Of a DNA stretch of 21,869 bases, positions 1 to 7,637 are shown piece by piece. The stretch lies in the NCBI GenBank assembly GCA_965602785.1, contig CBFDAH010000028.1:1-21869 (forward strand), given 5' to 3'. The position numbers and the translations under genes are program-made. Each line of letters starts with the position of its first letter. Within the stretch, counting starts at the first letter, position 1. The DNA comes from JBGSLA01 sp965602785 (GTDB lineage Bacteria > Desulfobacterota > Desulfobaccia > Desulfobaccales > 0-14-0-80-60-11). A model generated the notes under the pieces. The model was given only the letters and a program-made list of their open reading frames with translations. It made no database searches and was not told the origin of the DNA.

Positions 1-345
1 AAAAACCCTCGTTACTACCTGAGCTTAAATTCCGACATCGATTTTAATTAACTTAAGTATCGCTATACCTTGTTTTCAACCCCCCAGACAGAGAAACATT
101 CTGTTTCAGTGTAGTCGAGCAGCGCAGGGTGATCTCAACACCAATCCCTCACAGATACAGAGGTGAACCTGTCAGCTCATCCGGCTCCCATTGATACCGA
201 GAGATCGACCTTCAAAAGGATTTAAGGCAACTAATTGGAGTTAAATACACTTAAATCTCGGGGTTTGCAAAGACCGCGTCGCCACGTAGCCAGGGGTGGA
301 TTGACCGACCCGCGGGACGCGCCGCTTCCCTCAACCAGGCCCAGG
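1..345. other. Left-edge stretch without a supported gene
   Basis: About 345 bases between the window edge and the stop codon of the OppF/DppF-type ATPase gene. The first ~240 bases are clearly more AT-rich than the rest of the window, and I see no open frame with protein-like composition on either strand. No tRNA cloverleaf, strong hairpin plus T-run, or riboswitch-like structure could be recognised. The open frames running into the ATPase gene on the plus strand are antisense shadows. It is probably the 3' flank of the minus-strand gene. Confidence 0.5.
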
Positions 346-1308
346 CTAGCGGAAATGGCAGGCCACCCAGTGTTCGGGGGTGGTCTCTCGGAAGAGAGGG
401 ACCGACTCGGCGCAGAGGGGAAATTGCGCCTCCGGGCAGCGGGGATGGAAGGGGCAGCCGGCCGGCACCTGAAGAGGGGAGGGGGGGTCCCCCTGGAGTT
501 GGGGGGGGGTGAAGGGCCGCTCCGGGTTAGGAAGAGGCACTGCAGCCAAGAGGGCCTCGGTGTAGGGGTGCAGCCGGGCGGTATCAAAGTTCTCCCGGGG
601 GGCCAGGTCCACGAGCCGGCCCAGATACATGACCGCGATGCGGTTGGCGATCTGGGAGATGACGCTCAGGTCGTGGGAAATGAACAGATAGGTGAGGCGA
701 TGGCGTTCCTGGAGTTGGCTCAAGAGATTCAAAATCTGGGCCTGGATGGAGACGTCCAGGGCCGACACCGGTTCGTCCGCCACGATGAGCCGGGGTTTCA
801 GGGCCAAGGCCCGGGCCAGGCCGAGGCGCTGGCGCTGGCCCCCCGAAAATTCATGGGGATAGCGCTCCAGGTGCTCCTCCTTGAGGCCCACTTCTTCCAG
901 AATCTCTGCTACCCAGGTCCGGCGCTGTTTTGGGGTGCCCAGATGATGGATGCGGTAGGGCTCCTCCAGAGTCTGGCGCACCGTCATCCGGGGATTGAGA
1001 GAGGAGTAAGGGTCCTGGAAGATGATCTGCATCCGGCGCCGGAGTTCTTTAAGGCGGCGGGCCGGCAGGTTAAAGAGGTCTTCCCCGGCGAAGTTTACCC
1101 GGCCCCGGGTGGGGGTCAGGAGGGCCAGGATGAGGCGGCCCAGGGTGGATTTGCCGCAGCCGGATTCCCCCACCAGCCCCAGGGTTTCCCCTTCCTGAAG
1201 GGCCAGGCTCACCCCGTCCACGGCCTTCAGCGCCGGCCCTTTGCCCCAGGGCCCGGCCAGGTGGAAGTAGCGACAGAGATCTTGGGTGGCAACCAGGGGT
1301 TCAGTCAT
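346..1308 (-). CDS. Oligopeptide/dipeptide ABC transporter ATP-binding protein, OppF/DppF type
   Basis: A 320-residue cytoplasmic ABC ATPase expected to power import of peptides or other small solutes (nickel is handled by related systems). All nucleotide-binding motifs are visible: Walker A GESGCGKST at residues 47-55, Q-loop glutamine Q98, signature FSGGQ at 154-158, Walker B LIVADEP at 174-180 and H-loop H212. The C-terminal oligopeptide/dipeptide extension starts at HPYT (247) and carries the cysteine set C285, C291 and C299 plus C317, spaced as in OppD/DppD proteins. The length is normal for OppF/DppF. It starts with ATG and ends with TAG. The partner-like OppD/DppD ATPase lies 580 bp upstream on the same strand with a small frameshifted gene between them. 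No permease or solute-binding gene is in the window, so the substrate cannot be stated. Confidence 0.93.
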   Translation of the reverse strand: MTEPLVATQDLCRYFHLAGPWGKGPALKAVDGVSLALQEGETLGLVGESGCGKSTLGRLILALLTPTRGRVNFAGEDLFNLPARRLKELRRRMQIIFQDPYSSLNPRMTVRQTLEEPYRIHHLGTPKQRRTWVAEILEEVGLKEEHLERYPHEFSGGQRQRLGLARALALKPRLIVADEPVSALDVSIQAQILNLLSQLQERHRLTYLFISHDLSVISQIANRIAVMYLGRLVDLAPRENFDTARLHPYTEALLAAVPLPNPERPFTPPQLQGDPPSPLQVPAGCPFHPRCPEAQFPLCAESVPLFRETTPEHWVACHFR

Positions 1309-1414
1309 ACCGGGGTCTTCGGTTATCAGTTTTCGGTTAAAATTATACGGTAAATCGTTTGATTATAGGTTGCAGTGACTTACGTAATGTAAAGCTAAGA
1401 TACTTGATCAAACT

Positions 1415-1711
1415 TTAGTCGGTAAGGTTGGTAAAGGTTTCCTTGGCAGCCCGGCACACGGCCAAAGCCGCTGTGGGGCCCCTGCCTTCGTAGCGGGCGC
1501 ACCGACTGGGGCTGTAGAAGGAGGCCACCCAATGCTCCCGGTGACCCCGAGGAACATGTCCAGCTTCAGCGCCACGTGACATTTTTGGATCAGGCGCTCC
1601 ACCAGACGCCAGGCCTCCCGCCATGGAAGAGGTGTAAGAACGCCTGCCCAGGTCCCCCATGATGGTCTGGGCAATGTACTTATCGAGATCCCGATCTACG
1701 TGTTCCAGCAT
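1415..1711 (-). pseudogene. Small phage ABA sandwich-like protein, frame disrupted by two compensating indels
   Basis: Reading from ATG at 1711, the frame is sensible for about 30 residues (ending YTSSMAGG), turns into low-quality sequence, and becomes sensible again at HWVASFYS through to the TAA stop at 1415-1417. The missing middle is in the neighbouring frame (AWRLVERLIQKCHVALKLD). Removing one G from the triple G at 1617-1619 and adding one G at the triple G at 1537-1539 (minus-strand G, plus-strand C) joins all three parts into one coherent protein of about 98 residues. From memory, the joined pattern YTSS..AEAWRLVERL, a central W.A.F strand and a C-terminal GPTAALAVCRAA block matches the phage ABA sandwich domain family (small alpha/beta proteins of unknown role, common in phages and host islands). 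A weak ribosome-binding site (AAAGGG) lies about 12 bases upstream. It may be a real pseudogene, or an intact gene with two homopolymer errors. Confidence 0.6.
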
Positions 1712-1888
1712 GTGGTTCTTGGCCCTTTCTCAGGAGAGAATTTTCTTGAAGTATCCTAGGCTATTTTTCCATTTGTCGCAGCTACAATTAGTGCGGGGAG
1801 AGCAGCGCGACTCCAAAAAGTTGTCTTCGCCGAGACGTTAGTAAAACCTCCTGGCCTTCCTCAAGCATACCCCTTAATTTCTCTCTTC

Positions 1889-2872
1889 TCAATCATACAA
1901 CCAGCAGCGGGCCCGGTGGTCTGGGCCGACGGTGAGCCAGGGGGGCGGCGCCTCGCAGCGGTGGTGGGCCTCGGGGCAGCGGTCCCGGAACAGGCAGCCC
2001 GGGGGGACCTCCAGGACGCCGGGCACCTGACCGGGAATAGCCGGCAGGACCTGACCCAGGGGGTGGTGGAAGTCGAGTCTGGGCACTGAGGCCAAAAGCC
2101 CCCGGGTGTAGGGATGGCAGGGGTTTTTAAACAATTCGCCGGTGACGGCCTCCTCCACGATGAGACCGGCATACATCACCGCCACCCGGTCCGCGGTTTG
2201 GGCCACCACCCCCAGATTGTGGGTGATGAACAGGACGGCCAGCTCCAGGTCCTCCCGGAGTTGGGCCAGGAGCGCCAATATTTGGGCCTGGATGGTGACG
2301 TCCAGGGCCGTGGTGGGCTCGTCGGCGATCAAAAGATCCGGCTCGCAGGCCAGGGCCATGGCGATGAGTACCCGCTGGCGCAGCCCCCCGGAAAGCTGGT
2401 GGGGGTACTGGTTGAGTCGCCGGGCCGCGTCGGCCAGGCCCACCCGGGTGAGAGCCCGGACAGCTTCGGCTCTGGCCTCCCTCAGAGACAGGTCCCGGTG
2501 CTGGCGCAGCACCTCGGCCACCTGCTCTCCCACGGTGAAGACCGGGTTGAGCGCGGTCATGGGCTCCTGGAAAACCATGCCGATACGGTCGCCCCGTATA
2601 CGGCGCATGTCCTCCGAGGAAAGGGCCAGAAGGTTTTCTCCGGCAAAGAGCACCTCTCCCTCGGCCTCCGCGGTCTGCGGGGGCAGGAGACGCATGACGG
2701 AGAGCGCCGTGACCGTCTTGCCGCAGCCCGACTCCCCCACCAGGCCCAGGGTCTCCCCGGCCTCGAGGTACAGGTTTACGCCCGCCACGGCCCGGAGGCG
2801 GCCCAGGGGGGTGTGGAAGTGGACGGTGAGGTCTCGCACTCTGAGCAGGGGAGAGTTGGAACTCAGGCTCAC
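1889..2872 (-). CDS. Oligopeptide/dipeptide ABC transporter ATP-binding protein, OppD/DppD type
   Basis: A 327-residue ABC ATPase, the usual heterodimer partner of OppF/DppF in peptide-import systems. Motifs: Walker A GESGCGKT at 46-53, Q102 in FQEP, signature LSGGL at 160-164, Walker B DLLIADEP at 179-186 and H218 in THN. The C-terminal oligopeptide extension begins at HPYT (253) and has cysteines C293, C299, C306 and C323. The start is GTG (2870-2872), overlapping the TGA of the upstream PAS kinase as GTGA, which suggests translational coupling; the Shine-Dalgarno sequence is poor, as coupled genes often show. The gene is therefore likely transcribed with fabF and the kinase, an unusual setting because no oppA/B/C gene is adjacent. 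The family call is firm; substrate and true operon partners are unknown. Confidence 0.93.
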   Translation of the reverse strand: MSLSSNSPLLRVRDLTVHFHTPLGRLRAVAGVNLYLEAGETLGLVGESGCGKTVTALSVMRLLPPQTAEAEGEVLFAGENLLALSSEDMRRIRGDRIGMVFQEPMTALNPVFTVGEQVAEVLRQHRDLSLREARAEAVRALTRVGLADAARRLNQYPHQLSGGLRQRVLIAMALACEPDLLIADEPTTALDVTIQAQILALLAQLREDLELAVLFITHNLGVVAQTADRVAVMYAGLIVEEAVTGELFKNPCHPYTRGLLASVPRLDFHHPLGQVLPAIPGQVPGVLEVPPGCLFRDRCPEAHHRCEAPPPWLTVGPDHRARCWLYD

Positions 2873-4233
2873 GCGGGGGGAGCCTCAGCCAGGGGAATCT
2901 GGAGGGTGAAAGTGGAACCTTGCCCAGGGGCGCTGTCGGCGATGATGCAGCCGCCGTGCTCCTCCAGGATGTTCTGGCAGATGGCGAGGCCAAGGCCTGT
3001 GCCTTTTTCCTTGGTGGTGAAGTAGGGCTGGAAGATGCTATCTTTCACCTCTTGGGACATGCCCTGGCCGGTGTCGGAGATGCTCACCTCCAGGTTGTCC
3101 CCCTGGATCCGGGTCGCTACGATGAGCTCACCCCCCTGGGGCATGGCCTCCAGGGCGTTCTTGAGGAGGTTGATGAGCACCTGGTGAATCTGCTGGCGGT
3201 CGAAATTGAGCGTCAGGGGAGCACCTTCGGCCTTCTGCCGCGTTAAGGTGATGCGGCGCTCTTCGAAGCTGTCCTGGAAAAGGTCCAGAACTTCGTCCAG
3301 GAGGACTTCGACGTCCCCCGGTTGCTTTTTAGCGGTGGGCCGCCGGACGAAGTCCCGCATTTGGGCGATCATACTTTCCAGGCGGTCGACCTCCTCCACC
3401 ATGACGTTCAGCTTGTGCCGACCCTTGTCTTCCAGGCCGGGGGACTTGAGGAGCTGCCGGGCGAAGCCCCCGATGATGGCCAGAGGGTTTTTGATCTCGT
3501 GGGCGATGTGGCTCACGGTGTTCCCCACCGCGGCCAGACGCTCGGACTCCAGGAGCCGCTCTTCCATGGCACTGTATTCTGTTATGTCCCGGACGATGCC
3601 GGTAAAATAGAGGTCTTCCCGGACTTCCGCCATGGAAAAGGAGATGCTCATGGGAAATTCGCTGCCGTCCCGGCGCTGGGCGTTAAGCCGCACGTGTTTA
3701 CCGATGACATGGGAAACGCGGGTGGCAATGAAGCGGCGGACGTACTCCCGGTGTACCTCTTTATGGGGTGGCGGGATGATTATTTTCAGGTCCTGGCCCA
3801 GGGCTTCCTCCCGGGTATAGCCGAAAACGTTTTCGGCCCCCCGGTTATAGCCCACGATGACATGATCCTCGTTGATGGTGACAATGGCATCCGTGGCGGT
3901 GTCAATAATGCCGCTGTGGATTTCCTGGTCTTTGAGGAGGCTGGCCAACTGGCGCAGAAGGGCCCCCATGGCCTGGGAAGACCGGCCCGAGAGTTCTGTG
4001 CCGCAGAACTGAGGACTGAGATCCTCGACACCTGGCCCCGGCTGACGCAGGTCGAGAACCAGGTCAAACCCTTCGCCATCGAGTTCCGCCAGGGGGTGGC
4101 AGGGAGAGCTGGGTTCCGGGGGACACTGGCCAAAAAGCGTGAGGCGCACCGGGGACACATGATCCTGGAAAAACGTCAGGACATCGGCAAAGGACCCCAC
4201 GGCTTCGGGGTCGAGGACCACGGCGATGTTCAT
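2869..4233 (-). CDS. PAS-domain sensor histidine kinase
   Basis: A 454-residue histidine kinase with no obvious transmembrane segment, so probably cytoplasmic. Residues 1-100 form a region I do not recognise. A PAS domain follows at about 105-220 (YNRGAENVFGYTREEALGQ is typical, then the PAC part ending GIVRDIT). The dimerisation/phosphoacceptor box HEIKNP places the phosphorylated histidine at H245. The ATPase domain has N-box asparagine N359, G1 box DTGQG at 387-391 and G2 box GTGLG at 411-415. All catalytic motifs are present. It starts 36 bases after the fabF stop on the same strand and overlaps the OppD/DppD-type ATPase by four bases, so the three genes probably form one transcript. No response regulator is adjacent; the partner must be encoded elsewhere. 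Confidence 0.92.
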   Translation of the reverse strand: MNIAVVLDPEAVGSFADVLTFFQDHVSPVRLTLFGQCPPEPSSPCHPLAELDGEGFDLVLDLRQPGPGVEDLSPQFCGTELSGRSSQAMGALLRQLASLLKDQEIHSGIIDTATDAIVTINEDHVIVGYNRGAENVFGYTREEALGQDLKIIIPPPHKEVHREYVRRFIATRVSHVIGKHVRLNAQRRDGSEFPMSISFSMAEVREDLYFTGIVRDITEYSAMEERLLESERLAAVGNTVSHIAHEIKNPLAIIGGFARQLLKSPGLEDKGRHKLNVMVEEVDRLESMIAQMRDFVRRPTAKKQPGDVEVLLDEVLDLFQDSFEERRITLTRQKAEGAPLTLNFDRQQIHQVLINLLKNALEAMPQGGELIVATRIQGDNLEVSISDTGQGMSQEVKDSIFQPYFTTKEKGTGLGLAICQNILEEHGGCIIADSAPGQGSTFTLQIPLAEAPPA

Positions 4234-4269
4234 GCTCTCAGGCAGAGGCTTCCCGGGATGCCCACATAA

Positions 4270-5586
4270 TCAAACATCTGGACGCTTGAATATCAGGGAA
4301 GCGTTGGTCCCTCCGAAGCCGAAAGAGTTGGACAAGGCATAACGGAAATCCATTTTCCGGGCTTGATTGGGAACATAGTCCAGGCCCTCGCATTCCGGGT
4401 CTACCTCAGTGAGGTTGATGGTGGGGGGGATGATACCTTCTTTAAGGGACAGGACTGAAAAGATGGCCTCCACCGCCCCCGCCGCGCCCAGGAGGTGGCC
4501 GGTCATGGACTTGGTGCCGCTCACCAGTGGGCGTCGCCCCCGGTCAGGGAAAATGGAGAGCAAGGCCTTGACTTCGTTCCTGTCACCCACGGGAGTGGCG
4601 GTGGCGTGGGGGTTGACGTAGTCGATGACGTCCGGAGTGATGTCGGCTTCCCTGAGGGCCATGAGAATGCAGCGGCTGGCTCCTTCCATGTGAGGGTCGG
4701 TGATATGGTAGGCGTCACCGGTCATACCGAAGCCCGCCACCTCGGCGTAGATATTGGCGCCCCGGGCCAGGGCGTGGTCCAGTTCCTCCAGGATCATGAT
4801 GCCGGCGCCTTCGCTCATGACGAAGCCGTTGCGCTGGATATCGAAGGGCCGGCTGGCAGCCTGGGGATTGTCGTTATAGCCCGTGGCCAGCGCGCCCATG
4901 CGGTAAAACGCAGTGATGGTGAGCATGGTGACCGCAGCTTCGCTCCCCCCGGCGGCCATGAGGTCGGCCTCCCCCAACTGGATGGAGCGGTAGGCCATGC
5001 CGATGGCGTGGGAACCGGCGGCGCAGGCCGTAGACAGGGCGATGTTGGGACCCTTGGCCTTAAAGCTGATGGAAACGTTGCCTGCGGCCAAATTGGGAAT
5101 CATCTTGGGGACCAGAAAGGGGGACACCCGCCGCACCCCTTCCGCGAGTAGGCGGATCATGGACTCCTCCCAGGAGCCCACCCCGCCCATGCCGCTGGCG
5201 ATGATGACGCCGCAGCGCTCCGGGTCCTCTACTTCCAGGTCCAGACCGCTGTCCTGGATGGCCTCGAGGCTGGCGACCAGGGCAAATTGAGTAAAGCGAT
5301 CCGTGTACTTGGACTGCTTCAAATCTTCTTTGGAGAGATTTTCTTTGCGAGACTGAAGGACTTTCTTGAGGTCAAAGTCGGTAATTTGCCCTGCGATGAG
5401 AGGAAAGTCGTCCGGGGCGCGGTACTTCGTGACAAATTCTTGATCGAAGTTTACTAGATGCCGGATGCCGGACTCGCCGGCTAACAGCTTCTGCCAGACA
5501 CTGGATACATCCATCCCCATGGACGTGACCATGCCCACACCTGTAACCACCACTCGTCTCATGCCCTTGGTTTTGTTGACGGACAT
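4270..5586 (-). CDS. fabF: Beta-ketoacyl-ACP synthase II (FabF-type)
   Basis: A condensing enzyme of type II fatty acid synthesis that elongates acyl-ACP with malonyl-ACP in the cytoplasm. I place the start at ATG 5586 (438 residues) because GGAGG lies seven bases upstream; an in-frame ATG at 5610 would add eight residues and lacks such a site. The nucleophile is C188 in STACAAG, the first histidine is H327, and the second is H364 in MTGHLLGAAG with K359 before it. The usual NAHGT block around the first histidine reads NPHAT, a variant. The stretch between residues 50 and 95 is longer than in E. coli FabF. It heads a minus-strand group with a PAS kinase and an ABC ATPase, and has a recognisable promoter about 110 bases upstream. 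KAS-type function is firm; substrate length is not deducible. Confidence 0.92.
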   Translation of the reverse strand: MSVNKTKGMRRVVVTGVGMVTSMGMDVSSVWQKLLAGESGIRHLVNFDQEFVTKYRAPDDFPLIAGQITDFDLKKVLQSRKENLSKEDLKQSKYTDRFTQFALVASLEAIQDSGLDLEVEDPERCGVIIASGMGGVGSWEESMIRLLAEGVRRVSPFLVPKMIPNLAAGNVSISFKAKGPNIALSTACAAGSHAIGMAYRSIQLGEADLMAAGGSEAAVTMLTITAFYRMGALATGYNDNPQAASRPFDIQRNGFVMSEGAGIMILEELDHALARGANIYAEVAGFGMTGDAYHITDPHMEGASRCILMALREADITPDVIDYVNPHATATPVGDRNEVKALLSIFPDRGRRPLVSGTKSMTGHLLGAAGAVEAIFSVLSLKEGIIPPTINLTEVDPECEGLDYVPNQARKMDFRYALSNSFGFGGTNASLIFKRPDV

Positions 5587-5693
5587 GTATAATCCTCCCC
5601 CAGTTTTCACCTGCAGACTCTCTCTTGCTAAAGGGAACCGGCGGTCGGTCCTGCAGGTGTGCCATCTTTTGCCGTAATATACACCGTCATGGT

Positions 5694-5723
5694 AAAATAA
5701 ACACCTAACTGTTAAATTGTCAA
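5694..5723 (-). promoter_or_regulatory. Sigma-70 type promoter driving fabF
   Basis: On the minus strand a perfect -35 TTGACA (plus coordinates 5718-5723) is followed after 18 bases by TATTTT (5694-5699); shifting by one base gives TTATTT with a 17-base gap. It sits in the AT-rich intergenic stretch between fabF and the divergent small gene, about 110 bases upstream of the fabF start. The call is by consensus match only. Confidence 0.6.
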
Positions 5724-5768
5724 CTTTTTCTGCTGCCTGATCCCGGAACCAGGCGCCAAATGTCCCGT

Positions 5769-5996
5769 ATGTCAGACCTCGTGGAAACCTATAGTGGCCA
5801 CCGCCTCCATGAACGCCCGGTGCGCTTCTGGAGGGATGGGGCCTGGAGGACAGTGACCCGGGTGCTGGACCGCTGGCAGGAGCCGGAGGCCCTGCATTTC
5901 AAGGTTCGGACTGCGGAGGGGGAAGAATTTCACCTCCAATATCATCGAACCCGAGATTCCTGGGAAGTACGTCCTCTCTGCAATAAACCACTGTAA
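5769..5996 (+). CDS. Small DUF6504-like protein
   Basis: A 75-residue soluble protein if started at the second ATG (MSDLVETYSG); an in-frame ATG at 5760 adds MSR. Neither has a strong ribosome-binding site. The pattern of an N-terminal E-Y-S-G-H-R motif, then P-V-R-F-W-R-D-G, a WQEPE turn, F.VRT.EG..F.L.YH and a final W.V strand matches, from memory, the small beta-rich DUF6504 family, whose function is unknown. It is divergent from fabF and followed by about 130 AT-rich bases carrying a promoter for the methyltransferase gene, so it is probably monocistronic. Family assignment is moderate. Confidence 0.65.
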   Translation: MSDLVETYSGHRLHERPVRFWRDGAWRTVTRVLDRWQEPEALHFKVRTAEGEEFHLQYHRTRDSWEVRPLCNKPL

Positions 5997-6022
5997 GCTC
6001 CAACCTATTTATAAAAAATCCA

Positions 6023-6052
6023 TTTACATTTTCCAATCATTCAGTTTAAAAT
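6023..6052 (+). promoter_or_regulatory. Possible sigma-70 promoter for the methyltransferase-SDR-DUF362 group
   Basis: TTTACA (6023-6028) and TAAAAT (6047-6052) are separated by 18 bases in an AT-rich stretch, about 76 bases upstream of the methyltransferase start. It was found by consensus match only. It would serve the methyltransferase, SDR and DUF362 genes, which follow with gaps of about 50 bases. Confidence 0.5.
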
Positions 6053-6128
6053 GGCGTAATTTCGTGAAAGGCATCACGTTAACCTGGATTGCTGCATCTT
6101 TGCCCGACTCGGGCCATGAGGACTCGTC

Positions 6129-6761
6129 ATGAAATGTAAAGTTTGCCCCACATATATGGAAAAACTGTACTCGTTCTATTCCCCCTTTTATGATTATGTC
6201 TTCGGCCTGCTCCTGGGTCCTGGCCGCCGCCAGGCCTTTCGTTATTTGAAGCATCGCCCCCAGCAGAAGATCCTGGAAATCGGGGTGGGACCCGGCTCCA
6301 CCCTGGAGTTTTACCCCGACAAAACTAACCTGGTGGGCATTGATATTTCCGCCTCCATGATTCGACGGGCTCGAGAAAAGGCCCACCGCTTCAACAGCGG
6401 CAGTCACCACGAATTTCATGTCATGGATGCCTGCAACCTGGAGTTTCCTGACAACTCTTTCGACGTGGTCATGGCGGCCTACGTCATCACCACGGTGGAA
6501 GACCCCCACCAGGTCTGCCGGGAGATGCTCCGGGTGGTGAAGCCCGGCGGCCAGATCATTGCGGTCAACCATAGCCGCTGCCAAAACGGCAATCATCTGG
6601 GGAGGCTCGAGGACCTCATGGCGCCCGTGTTCGTGCGTATCGGCTTCACCACCGATCTTGATGTCCTCCGGGTCATGGATGAGTGCGGCATCGTGGTGGA
6701 AAAGGCAGTGCGCTGCAACCTGATGAACACCGGCCGCATCATCGTCGCCACCAAACAATAA
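6129..6761 (+). CDS. SAM-dependent methyltransferase, PmtA-like (phosphatidylethanolamine N-methyltransferase family)
   Basis: A 210-residue class I methyltransferase. The SAM-binding motif I is LEIGVGPGS at 49-57, followed by an acidic loop GIDIS at 70-74 and motif VMDACNLEFPDNSFD near 98-112. The block AAYVITTVEDP and the later RVVKPGGQIIAVNH are characteristic, as I recall them, of the Rhodobacter-type phospholipid N-methyltransferases that turn phosphatidylethanolamine into phosphatidylcholine. The N-terminal YSFYSPFYDYVFG is also typical of this UbiE-like group. The start is supported by GAGGA six bases before ATG. An SDR and a DUF362 gene follow at 47- and 55-base gaps. A related substrate (quinone or another lipid) is possible; the SAM-methyltransferase call itself is firm. 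Confidence 0.8.
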   Translation: MKCKVCPTYMEKLYSFYSPFYDYVFGLLLGPGRRQAFRYLKHRPQQKILEIGVGPGSTLEFYPDKTNLVGIDISASMIRRAREKAHRFNSGSHHEFHVMDACNLEFPDNSFDVVMAAYVITTVEDPHQVCREMLRVVKPGGQIIAVNHSRCQNGNHLGRLEDLMAPVFVRIGFTTDLDVLRVMDECGIVVEKAVRCNLMNTGRIIVATKQ

Positions 6762-6808
6762 TACCGGTCGCATTCAGGCTTAAGTTGAAACACGCTGGGG
6801 GAGTCCAC

Positions 6809-7582
6809 TTGGGCCTGATACCCCGAAAATTGACCTCACCCTTCCAGTCCGTTCTCATCACAGGCGCCGCCGGCGGTATCGGCCGGGAGCTGTCTCTCGT
6901 TTATGCTGACCCCGGGGTCCACCTGTTCCTTGGAGACACCAATGCCGACCGTCTGGAGGAGGTCACTTGGAGTTGCCGGGATCGGGGAGCGGAGGCCCAT
7001 GGGACCCCGGTAGATGTGACCCACCGGCAGGCCATGGCTGAGTGGATACTGGGCGCCGATGCCCAAAGGCCCCTGGACCTGGTCATCTCTCTGGCTGGAA
7101 TTTCCAAGGGCACCGTCAGGAGGGAAGAAACCGTCGAGGACATTCGGGCCGTCCTGGCCGTCAACCTGGAGGGCATGCTCAACACCCTCGAACCCATCCT
7201 GCCTCGCTTTCGGGAGAGGCGGAAAGGGCAGATTGCCCTCACCAGTTCATACGCAGGGTTCAGGGGTTTTCCGGTGGCTCCGTCATACTGCGCCACCAAA
7301 GCGGCCATTCGGGTCTATGGCGAGGGGCTCAGAGCCAGGCTAAGCCGCGACGGGGTGGGTGTTTCTGTGATCATCCCAGGCTTTGTAAAGACCTCCATGA
7401 CTGATAGCAACCCTTATTTCATGCCCTTTCGCATCAGTGCAAATCGGGCCGCAGCCATTATCAAGCGCGGGCTGGCCAAAAACAAACCGAGGATTCGATT
7501 CCCGAGGCCCATCCCTGGGATAATGTACTTTCTTTCCATCCTGCCGCCCACCTGGATTGACCGATTTGTCACCCTCAAATAA
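6809..7582 (+). CDS. Short-chain dehydrogenase/reductase (SDR family)
   Basis: An NAD(P)-dependent oxidoreductase of about 257 residues. The frame is open further upstream, inside the methyltransferase gene, but that extension is not protein-like. I choose TTG at 6809 because GGGGGAG lies five bases before it and the Rossmann strand VLITGAAGGIG then begins at residue 15, as usual. The dinucleotide motif is TGAAGGIG (18-25); the catalytic set is S147, Y160 and K164 (YCATK). The usual NNAG block reads SLAG, so the structural asparagine is absent there. The C-terminal 25 residues are rich in proline and hydrophobic residues and may touch the membrane. Substrate is unknown; position after a lipid-methyltransferase-like gene hints at lipid metabolism but does not prove it. 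Confidence 0.82.
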   Translation: MGLIPRKLTSPFQSVLITGAAGGIGRELSLVYADPGVHLFLGDTNADRLEEVTWSCRDRGAEAHGTPVDVTHRQAMAEWILGADAQRPLDLVISLAGISKGTVRREETVEDIRAVLAVNLEGMLNTLEPILPRFRERRKGQIALTSSYAGFRGFPVAPSYCATKAAIRVYGEGLRARLSRDGVGVSVIIPGFVKTSMTDSNPYFMPFRISANRAAAIIKRGLAKNKPRIRFPRPIPGIMYFLSILPPTWIDRFVTLK

Positions 7583-7637
7583 GCTAACAAGCGCGGGCGC
7601 TCAATTTTCCCATGAGGTGCCCGGGAGAGGTAGCTGA

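Noticed and set aside
235..1353. Long plus-strand open frame of 372 codons opposite the OppF/DppF-type ATPase
   Set aside because: It is antisense to a gene with all ABC motifs and has glycine/glutamine/histidine-rich composition typical of shadows in GC-rich DNA. The same applies to the plus-strand frames at 2114-3025, 3322-4269 and 4495-5151.
1342..1367. Two TATAAT hexamers (minus strand) before the OppF/DppF-type gene as promoters
   Set aside because: Neither has a good -35 element at 16-18 bases; nearest TTTACA is 20 bases away. AT-rich background could give them by chance.
6683..6808. Longer N-terminus for the SDR gene, starting at ATG 6683
   Set aside because: It lies inside the methyltransferase gene and the added ~42 residues are not protein-like; a TTG with GGGGGAG five bases upstream gives the normal SDR start.
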